A stretch of DNA of 64,000 nt from Yamagishiella unicocca (lineage: Eukaryota; Chlorophyta; Chlorophyceae; Chlamydomonadales; Volvocaceae): positions 248,001-312,000 of the forward strand of contig BDSL01000015.1 of the NCBI GenBank assembly GCA_003116995.1, read 5' to 3'. The first letter of the stretch is position 1, and each line of letters starts with the position of its first letter. Of the stretch, positions 54,743 through 64,000 are shown piece after piece. Made by a program: the position numbers and the translations under genes. The notes beneath the pieces are model-generated. The model was not told the DNA's origin. It worked only from the letters and a program-made list of their open reading frames with translations, and searched no databases.

Positions 54743-56275
54743 CTACACCGCGAACGGCGGCAGCTCCCACTCCGCCGGCTTAAAATCCTCCAACGACTTG
54801 AGCACCTGCGTCGCGCCGCACAACGACAGGTCCGCCGGCATGCCCGGGTACGGCACCATCACCACTCGCATGCCGCCCGCCAGCGCCGCCTCCACGCCGT
54901 TGGGCGCGTCCTCGAACACCAACACCCCCGCCGGGTTCACCCCCGCCGGGTTCGTGAACTCCGCCGCAGCCTTGAGGAAGATGGCGGGGTCGGGCTTCGC
55001 GCTGGCCACCATGTCCCCCGTGATGATGTGGCTGAACAGGCTGAAGAGCTCCCGGTGCTTGGAGGTCTTTAGCTCGAACTGCGTCCTGCTGGAGCCGGTT
55101 GCGACGGCGATGGGGACGCCGGAGGCGTGCAAGTGGCGCACCAGTCGCTCCGCACCAGGCATGAGGGGGGAGTCCGGGAACACGTCTTTCAGCAGCGCGT
55201 CTCGCTCCGCGAGGAATTGCTGCCGAGAGGGGTGGCATAAAAACCGTTGACCGAGGGGGGAGGGGGAGCTGGGGTGTGGGTGAGTGGGGAGCGGTGCAGG
55301 GGGGAACGGGGCGCACGTGCCTGCTAGGGAGACACCTACGATGGATCGGTCTGACGTTGGGTCAGGAGCGGCTGTGGATGCGGGCGCGCGACGCAGCGGA
55401 GTGAGAGGTGTAGGGTGAGAAGCGAATGCAGAGTGCAGTCAGCGGCGGGATGACCTCCGCGGGGCCACGTGCGCCCGGTCCCACATTGCTTGGAGCTAGT
55501 GCTCCCGCCTGCTCCTGCCCACCTGCAGCCCAACCCGCCCCCAACCCCGGTTTTCCTTGCAGCCCCCAACCCGGCCCAGGGAGCTATTGCTCCCGCCTGC
55601 TCCCGCCAACCCGGGGCCCAACCCGCCCCCAACTCGGCTTCACATTACGCGGGCTTTCTTTCCCAAACCCGCCCCCAACCCGGCCCAGGTCGCCACCAGG
55701 CCGCACCTCGGGCGTGATTTCGTCGGGCGTCAGCTTGAGCGACTCCAGCAGCCCCCTGGCGGCCTCTAGCGCCTGCCGTCCCATCATCGCCGCCTTGAGC
55801 TCCCACGTGAAGGTCCGCGAGAAGCGGTCCAGGATGCGCTGCTGCGCGATCGTGTAGGCGCCCTCGGTGTCCAGCAGCAACCCATCCATGTCTGGCGGGG
55901 CGGGGGTGTGCGGAAAGTCCGTGTAATTAGGAAGCCGATTAGGAAACCGGTTGGCACATACGACGAAGCGGGGTGGGGTGGGGTGTTGAAGGCACCACGC
56001 ATAGCGCCGGTGCGCGATGAGGTGGGAGGTAGGTCGCGAGGAGGTGAGCCGTGTGGGCGGGCCAGGGCGGCACGCGACGAGACGCAGGGAGCGCTGTTGG
56101 CTCAGTCACGGTGTCCGGCTGGCAGCAGCGTGGGTCGCTTTTCCAGCACAAGGTAAGGCGTGAGGGCCCCACAGCCGCCTCCAGGCTTCCTCCCTCGTCC
56201 CCGCCACTCCTCACCAAATATGACCGCAGCGACTGCGCCCCCGAGGCCCGTTTCCGCGGCGTGGCCTGCAGTCAT
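54743..56275 (-). CDS. HAD-superfamily phosphatase, GS1/pseudouridine-5'-phosphatase-like
   Basis: Three minus-strand exons in phase (56275-56215, 55891-55707, 55219-54743) give 240 residues, the usual size. All four HAD motifs are present: I, AAVIFDMDGLLLDTE, split by intron 1 at the first catalytic Asp; II, AVATGSS (Ser/Thr); III, Lys in SAKPDP; IV, VLVFEDAPNG (Glu-Asp). The helical cap (IAQQRILDRFSRTF, LEAARGLLESL) lies between motifs I and II. This subfamily removes phosphate from small metabolites such as pseudouridine-5'-phosphate, glycerol-3-phosphate or sugar phosphates; the substrate cannot be fixed from sequence. The first exon was placed because its last codons supply the hydrophobic strand of motif I. 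No targeting peptide is evident, so it is probably cytosolic. Confidence 0.88.
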
Positions 56276-58309
56276 TTTTCACGTCCCTAAAAACGGGTCA
56301 GAATGGGTTGATAGGGCCGGTGTAGGGGTAAGGGGTGAATACCAGACGTTGAGGAGTCACATCCGGGGCCTCTGTTGACGCAATTGGTGTGGGCGGCATA
56401 ACACAGAGCTGGCAGGTGCGAGTCGTGGAATGGGTGCCAGCTGCAAAACACTGCGCCGAAGCCGGACCTCAAATGTTCCTTGACCGTGGGCGGCCCAAAA
56501 ATTATCAGGGGTGGCATGTTGAGGTGTGAGGTTTCCCTGAGGATTGCTCGTGGTACTTGAGGATTTCGGGGTTATGCGCCGCGGTACTCCTCACATTCCT
56601 CCCAATTTTCGCCCCTCCAAAGCTTGTCCGTCCGAAACCACTGCCCCCAGCCCTTACCAGTGGCGCTGTGCTTCCTAGCACCAAGTAAAAACCAGGTGGC
56701 ACCAAGCGTTACAGCACAGCCCACGTTCACAGCCGTTTTGGTCTTAATATTATAGAAAGTAGAGGATTACCATGCGAGTCTCAAGTTCAATCAGTTCAAA
56801 CGAGCCTCCTTGCAGCGCCGGAATCTGATTATGCTTTGCAAACGTCTGATATGTAACCCAATGTTCTCGGTGGTGCTTTCTCATGTAGATGATTCGTTTA
56901 AAGCTTGATACAGCGACCTCGCACGGCTCGCAGCTCCGTTGGATTTCCGTACGTATACGACCGAATAGTTCGTTAATAAACCTGTTGATCCTGATGGACC
57001 GACGGAGGTCACGGAGGCTTGCGCCGCTTTCAAAACACCCTCTTGATGGGTGAAGCGAAACACGTCCCCTATTTTAGATCCGCTATACAACCAGACGGTC
57101 AACGACATTGTTTCATTTTTTTGGTTCCGATCTTGCTGCACCCGGTTCGAAAGGTAGTGGAGCGGATGATTTATCCTTAAGGGTTTCGCCTGCCAGTACT
57201 TCTTATTTCCCTTAGAGCCGACCCTCCCAGCAGGTCCCAGCCACCGCCCTTAGGCTACAGTATTAAGGTTCATACGTGTTAATTCCCCCATGCCTCCCAG
57301 CCCATGCCCTTCGTTATTTAGCTCGAAGATGGCCTCCTAGTTCCCCATCGGCGCCCTCTCCGCCCTTTGCCGACGGACCTCTGCATATGTACGCCGTGCT
57401 GCTCCTTCGGTGCTGATTCTTAGGCAGCCCGGCACGTATTTGGGCCCGCCAGACAGGGTTCTGTCCTGGTAACGCAGCTTCCGGCGGTGGGCCCCCAACC
57501 CGGCATCGCTCTGCGCTCGGCCCGCTGAGGAGCAGGGAGGAGCCGACCATGCAGTTCATCTACTATTGGACCGCTGCTGCAAGGACGCCACGCCTTGTCA
57601 TCGGAGCTGCCGGTAACATTGGGGTTGCCGGGCATCGGGCATTGCTGGATACGTGTCGTATTTGTCTTCGGCTGCGGTTGGGTCGGCCAGTCGGATTTTC
57701 CGACTTGTGTTCCCGCAATAATCTCTGGTGGTATGCACTGGGGCACGCTGCGATTGTAAGGATGTGGCTTCTTGCTCCCGTAGGGTCTTAGCCCAGCGGT
57801 GACATGAACAGTAAGGTTGGAAGGAGGCGTGCTAGTCACCGTACACCCGTACACACGTGACATGTATAGCCTGCCTGCACAAGCGTGCTACTAACGCTGG
57901 CTGTGGCAAGGCAATGTTCGCTGTTTTGTAGGTCTTTTGCAGTTCCGGGCTTATTGGCGGCCGCCTCTAGTGTCTTGATGGCACCTTGACCATACCGCCA
58001 AGCGACCTACAGGCCTTGCTTATCGGTCAAGCTTTCGATCGGTACGAGGTATAGTCATGTATATCTCTTTAGAATCCATGAGCTCTCGCGAGAAAACCTT
58101 GCCGAACTCGTCGGAATCCGCCTAGCCTTTTCGGTAACGTCAGACCTTTAAGGATTACTTCAGCAGCTTTTTTGGACCTTAACGTCGTATCTTTCATCAT
58201 AACGGCCGGCTGGAAACCTGAGGCATAAGGCACAACCCCAGCTGGGATTTCGATGACTGACTTGCACGGTCGGAAGTCAACGTTCATGTCCATCTGAGCG
58301 CTGGACGCC
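56276..58309. other. Divergent intergenic region between the HAD gene and TOR
   Basis: 2.0 kb, less GC-rich than the genes around it. It must hold both promoters. Two minus-strand frames (56881-57141 and 58069-58309) read as plausible protein but have no recognisable family, no confirmed ATG context and no splice partners, so they are not called. No clear TATA box was identified. Confidence 0.45.
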
Positions 58310-61300
58310 ATGATGCTCTCGGGTGTGGGTCCCATGCCGGCCAAGCCGGCGTTTAAGGCCGCCGACACCCTCTCGCGGCACCTGGAGGAGCTCTGTCGCG
58401 CTGGCGCCTGGGAGCGGCGTACAAAGGATGGGGATAAAGCTTTGCTGGAATACGTTGAGGCAGAGGCACGGGATCTTTCTTTGGAGGCCTTTAGCCGCCT
58501 GATGTCGGATGTGTATCAGCGCATCGGCAACATGCTGCTGAAAGGGTGAGCTCTAGGGCCCCATACTGCCTCACACAGGCCATCAGGAGTCTCTAGGGCG
58601 TTGATCATGTGCACGTGGTACAACGGTGTAGGCAACCGCGCTTCGGCCTTCCCGTTGGGGTCCCCCCCGCCCGGGATAGGGGTTGCATGAGCTGCGCTTC
58701 TCGCACCTAATCCGTTGGTTGTAAACATCGCATGACAGACTTCGTCGTGTTGACTGCACGATATCCCGTGTATGATGCCGAGCGTTGGTCTACGCCGCTG
58801 CGCGCCCACATCGTAGCAGCCAGGGTGAACACAACTGACACGCCGATCCGCCGTGGCCTTCCGCGCATGCAGCAATGACATCACGCGCCGCATGGGCGGT
58901 GTGTTGGCCATCGACGAGCTGACGGACGTCAAGGTAGGGCTCGGGTGCGGTGGTTGGCGGCTGCGGCAACGCACCTACGCCACGACAGTCTTGGGCCGTC
59001 GGGCACGGGACATGCGCCAACAGCTGGCGGCGTGCGTTGTCTGGAGCGCACCGCCCCGGCCATGGGGAGCTGGACTTGACATTGGATGCAGAACCTTGAG
59101 GGGCGGAGCTGGCTTTTGGAAGAATACACCACCATCACTGCGTGCACCCTATCATCTTGTTGTGCCCTGGGCCCTGGGCCCTGGGCCCTGGACTGTTCCT
59201 TCTCCGCCTACCCCAGGACGAGCGCGCCCTCCCTCCCTCCACTCATACCTTCAGCGCACCTCCGCGCGCTTGTTGCGTCCCTCCCTGCCCGCTGCAATTG
59301 CCTCGCCCGTGTAGCTCTCTGGCGACGACGCAGCCAAGACGGCGCGGCTGTCCGGGCTGCTGTCCCGGGTTCTGGAGGAGAGTGAGGACCCGGCGCTCAG
59401 CGAGGCGGCGGCACACACGCTGGGCCACCTGGTGCGCAGCGGCGGCGCCATGACGTCGGACATCGTGGAGAAGGAGGTGAGGGCAGGGGGAAGGAGGAAG
59501 GGGAGCGGGTGGGGGGGAGAGGAATCCCGGGGGGAGGGCGGAAGGGTGGGTCAGGGGAGGGGGTTGATGTGAGGGTGCGTGAGCACGGGGGCAGGAATCG
59601 CGTATAGCCTGCAGCAGCAGGTGGCATGGGCCTCGTGGAAAGACGTGGAAAGACGTGGCGGAAAAGGTAAAATTTGCTCCCGGTTGCTGCGAATGTTCGT
59701 ACGGCTGCGACGAACATGGCACCCGCGCACAGCTGACCTTTGGGTGCGCACGTACTGCGGAAGGTTTTCGGAGCCAGGAAGATAGCGGCAGCAGGCGCCA
59801 AAACGGTTTTGGCTTGCGATGTGATGTGGGTGGGTGTGTGGGTGAGGTTCGGGGGCGTTGAAATAAGAGGCTTTTGGCGACGTTGTGGTCGTGCACGCGA
59901 CGTCACCTCGCGCCGCATGTCGCTGCACCGAAAGCCTGGCTGCGGCTCCTGGGCGGCAGGACCAGCCAGCTTGTACCCATCCCCAGTGAGGGGTGCGCAT
60001 GTCATTGGTGCGCATGTCATTGGGTTTAGTCAGAATACATGGATAGGGGCAACTGCGTCTGGCTTCGGGTCCCTAGTCCTGGTTCCACGCTGGAGGGGCA
60101 AAGTGCAAGTCCTGTGCAGCTGCACAATATTCGCCCCGAGTCAATATTTTTCGGGATAACACCACATGGCGTCCGTGCGAATGTCGGCGCCTCAAAAGGA
60201 ATGGCGAATGGCGGTTGCTTCAGTGGCAACGAAATGACCAACCTCTGCCTGTTTGCCGCGCGCCTGACAACCCGTCGCGGGTGTTCCGGTGTCCGCACCC
60301 CGGCCCCTCCAGATCCGCCGCGCCTTGTCCTGGTGCGATCCCCGGATCGAGCCCTCCGAGTCGCGGCGCCTGACGGCGCTCCTCATCCTGCACGAGGCCG
60401 CCGAGTCCGCGCCCGCCGTCTTCAACGTGCACGTCAAGAGCTTCATCGACGCGGTTTGGTTCCCGCTCCGCGACCCCAAGCAGTACCTTCGGGAAGCAGC
60501 CGTGCGAGCCCTCAAGGTGCGCTGCGTTGTGTGGTGTGTCGGCTACACCACACACCGCACCCCCCTCGCGACAACAAGATGGCGTTACACTCGCCAGACG
60601 GAGCGGCGTACACCTACAAGCCGCTGGCCTGGTTACTAGTCGTCCCTTGTTAGTTGTTACTAGTAACATATGGTCACAGCCTTGACACCTGAGGGCTCTA
60701 CCCCTCGGGCCTCCCCGCCCGGGAGCTAGAGAGGCACTGGCGGACACGGACACCACAGGTACACACACCCGTCGACACCTGACCTGACCCGCCCGCCCCC
60801 CGCGCCTTCCGTCGCTCGCTCCGCCGCTCAGGCCTGCCTCTGCCTCGTGGAGAAGCGAGAAACCCGCTATCGCGTGCAGTGGTACTACAAGCTGTTCGAG
60901 CAGACCATGCGCGGCATGAAGCGCGACCACCGCACCGGCACCATGCCCTCCGCGGAGTCCATCCACGGCTCGCTGCTGGCGCTGGCGGAGCTGCTGCAGC
61001 ACACCGGGGAGTTCATGTTGGCGAGGTGAGGGGGCGGAGGAGGGAGGAGGGTGGTTGCATGGGAGGGTGGGCGGGAGGATGAGAGGGAGGGTGGGTGGGG
61101 GGGTGGATGAGAGGGCGGTCCAAAGGGACACGTTGTGCTGGAGAAACGGGGCATTGGGTGTTATGTTGGGCTTCTTACATGCACCCTCCCTTCCATTGGA
61201 CTGAGTTACGTGTCCTTTGCGATTCCTGGGTCAGGTACACCGAGGTGGTGGAGAACGTGTTCCGCTACAAGGACAGCAAGGAGAAGAACATTCGGCGCGC

Positions 61301-64000
61301 CGTCATCCACCTGCTGCCGCGCATGGCGGCCTTCTCTCCGGAGCGCTTTGCGTCAGGTGGGTAGCCCCGCGGGCTGGCTGGCTGCCTGCTGCCCTGGCCC
61401 GCTCTGCTTTGGTCACCTCGTTTTGACACACCTTGGTTCATTAAACGCCCTACGTCAAACGTCTCCACGAACCACAGCAACCTGGCCCCGCCTCCTGCGC
61501 CACCGTCCACACCGCCTCCTACACCGCCTCCTACACCACCTCCTACACCGCCTCCCACACCGCCTCCCACACGCCTCTTACACCCCCTCCAACACCCTCC
61601 CGCACCTTCCCTCCCCCCTGCACCCTCAAGAGTACCTGGCTCGCGCCATCGCCTACATGTTGACGGTGCTGAAGAACCCGCCCGAGCGGGGGGCGGCCTT
61701 CGCTGCGCTTGCGGACATGGCGGCGGCACTGGCTAGGGTCAATTGCGCGGCCGGTGCGTGGCCGCTGGACGGGACAAGTCCTCAAGGAGGTGCAGTGGGG
61801 CGACTACCGTGGCAGTCGAGGGCGGAGGGGGGGAGGGGCGGAGGGGGGGGCGGGGGCGGTCCGAGGTACGATGTGCGGGAGGCGCTCAGCTGGGTGAGGG
61901 GTCGTATAGGGTGGAGCGATGGCGGGCGGCCCTGAAGACGGCTGCAGCTGGGACGTGGTGAGGGTGGTGACGGGGTAGTGGGGGGGAGTACTGAAGGGGT
62001 AGTGATGGTGAGCGGTATGGTTAGTGTGCGTCCCGACGCCGCCGTAAGGCCCCTGGGGCTCAGTAGCCAGACCCGCTCCTCGCAGGCTTCGAGGGCTGCC
62101 TGTCTCCCATCTACTCGGCGATCCGCGAGGCGCTGTCAGTGCCGCCCGCCGCGCGCGCTGCGGCCCGGCCGCGACCCGCGACCTGCCCCGAGGCGCTGCA
62201 GTGCGTGGGGATGCTGGCGGTGGCGCTGGGGCCGCTGTGGAGGCCTTATGCGGCGGCGCTGATCGAGTCCATGGTGCTGACGGGCATCAGCGAGGTCTTG
62301 GTTTCGGCGCTCACTCAGGTGCGGGCCGTGCACGGCATTCACTCTCGGGCTAGGCCGTGCCACTCGCTGAGGTCAGGCCCGTCTCTACCATTTCCGGCTC
62401 TCGGCGCAGCCTGGTATCGCTGGCATACGCTGACGTCCCTCCCAGATACCGGTAATACAGCTCCAGCTCGAGCGTCATCACGTGCGCCCTTCCCCTCCAT
62501 CCCCTCGCCCGGGTTTCATCTCCTCCGCCTCCCCCTCCTTTATGCCTTCCCCTCCCTCTCTCCCCCCCAGGTCGCCAACGCCCTTCCCGAGCTGCTGGAG
62601 GACATCCAGTACCAGCTGCTGGACCTGCTGTCGCTGGTGCTGTCAAAGCGCCCATTCAACAGCTCCACCACGCAGGTGTGTGTGTGGGGGGGGTTGATAA
62701 GAGAATCCGCGGGGAGACAGAAGAAACAGAGGGCCCAGAACTTCCCCAGTTTCGGACCGCGACGAGGGAAGAGATAAAAAAATAGCCGGGGGGCAGGGCG
62801 GGGGCGAGGGGGAGAACATAGCAGAGAGCCCAGCGCGACGGTTGGTGACGGTTGCAGGGTGCCGAACTGCAGGGTGCCGAACTGCTTCTTTATCAGTCAC
62901 ACTTTGTTTTGGCTGTGCCCTTCGCCTCTCCTGGAGCCGCCACGCTGACAGTCGCTTGCACCCGGCGCCCGTGTTGTATGGTCTTCTGTTCTGTTCTGGG
63001 CTGCAGCCCAAGTTCGCGGCGCTCAGCGCTGCCATAGCGGCGGGCGAGCTGCAGGGCAACGCCCTCACCAAGCTGGCCCTCCAAACCCTAGGTGAGCCCG
63101 CACTCTTCACCCTTCACGGAGCCTGGCCGCGTACAAGGCACCACCGTGTTTTTCCACCTGATGCCCGGACGGCGATGAGCGGTTTGGGCAAAGGAGCACG
63201 ACCACCAACCAAGCACCCAGCCAGGGCCACCACCCACTTCTGGACCCACACCTCGTGCACGTGTACCTCCAGCTACACATTAAGGGTGACGGACGCCCTG
63301 GCCGCTGTGCTGCGTTACGTCCTGGCCACTGTGCTGCGTTACGACCTGGCTGCTGTGCTGCGTTACACGCAGGCACCTTCGAGCTGGGCGGCATCCAGCT
63401 GCTGGAGTTCATGCGCGACCACATCCTGGCATACACCGAGGACCCCGACAAGGAGATCCGCCAGGCGGCGGTGCTGGCGGCGTGCCGGGTGCTGGAGCGC
63501 CACGCGGCGACGGCAATGTCCGCGGCGGCGGTGGCGAGCGCCGGCCGACCAGGGCAGATAGCGGGCCAAGGTGCGGGCCAGGGGCTGGGCAGGGAGGAGG
63601 AAATTGAGGTCCGACGCAAAAGGGTGGAAAAGGGGCAGGGCGGGGCAGGGCGGGGGAGGGCGGGGCGCCTGGCATGGGTGGGGCCGAGTTACGGGTGGGG
63701 CCGAGGGTTGTGGTGTGTGGCTCGTGGAGGCTCGGCAGCACCCTGACACCCGGGGCTCAGCTTGCAGAGGAGACGCGTCGATTGTGGCGGCCGCAGGTGG
63801 GCGCGTGTTACTTACCTCCGGCGTCAAAAAATGAATCAGCCGGCATCAGTTGGTTGCTCAGCGGGCGCGCTCGCCGGGGGCTGCAGCTGCTGCACGCCCT
63901 CCGCGCCGTGTCCCGCCACCTGGACCGACTCCTCCCTCTCTCCATACCGCTCCCCTGCCGCCCTGCCGCACCCCCGCCCTCCATACCGCTCCCCACACCG
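58310..64000 (+). CDS. TOR: TOR kinase, N-terminal HEAT-repeat part (runs off the window)
   Basis: Twelve exons in phase cover the first 584 residues: 58310-58545, 58873-58933, 59315-59476, 60313-60516, 60832-61025, 61235-61356, 61631-61753, 62086-62318, 62571-62675, 63007-63091, 63373-63570, 63768-63796; a thirteenth probably starts at 63887 (LLHALRAVSRHL). Conserved TOR stretches include ARDLSLEAFSRLM, GVLAIDELTDV, HTLGHLVRSGGAMTSD, VFNVHVKSFIDAVWFPLRD, LVEKRETRYRVQWYYKLFEQ, SIHGSLLALAELLQHTGEFM, DLLSLVLSK and LLEFMRDHI. TOR is the PI3K-like Ser/Thr kinase that links nutrients to growth; this HEAT region binds Raptor in TORC1. Kinase, FRB and FAT domains lie beyond the right edge. An Ala/Gly-rich insertion near 545-575 interrupts the conserved order. 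ATG 58310 or 58313 is the start. Confidence 0.93.

Noticed and set aside
54201..55250. 349-residue plus-strand frame
   Set aside because: Runs antisense through the HAD exon that carries motifs II-IV; composition is Ser/Pro/Ala noise.

Overview
The window looks like nuclear DNA of a volvocine green alga (the Chlamydomonas/Volvox/Gonium group). Evidence seen directly: GC-rich coding exons broken by many small GT-AG introns, alanine/glycine/glutamine-rich linkers, TGTAA poly(A) signals after several genes, and many intronic minisatellites. There is no operon structure and no prokaryotic signal. The best matches of the encoded proteins are eukaryotic families found in plants and algae.

Ten genes can be supported; in nine the exon phases were checked across every splice junction I give, and the remaining uncertainties are stated. 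Left to right: a small membrane protein (196-951, +); the iron-sulfur assembly protein ISCA (1627-2375, -), divergent from a TMF-family golgin (2835-9630, +); a 3.5-kb gene-poor stretch; a 1,422-residue TKL protein kinase with GAF-like N-terminal regions (13113-23556, +); an armadillo-repeat protein (26064-32858, -); a GT61/DUF563-type glycosyltransferase (34430-39965, -), divergent from a PLAT-domain protein with C-terminal membrane segments and a possible chloroplast transit peptide (40549-44402, +); the tandem AAA ATPase AFG2/SPATA5/CIP111 (46012-53752, +); a GS1/pseudouridine-phosphatase-like HAD hydrolase (54743-56275, -); and the N-terminal HEAT-repeat part of TOR kinase (58310 to the right edge, +).

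The genes are not an obvious functional cluster: they serve Fe-S assembly, Golgi tethering, signalling, glycosylation, ribosome biogenesis and growth control. No new defence, mobile or biosynthetic system is evident. The unusual content lies in non-coding DNA: short dispersed repeats in introns (including an inverted pair bracketing one AFG2 exon, and a second family carrying a TGTAA motif), a duplicated exon end with its splice donor, a 166-bp intronic hairpin, a perfect 16-bp stem-loop, and several minisatellites. These produce many long false open frames on both strands.
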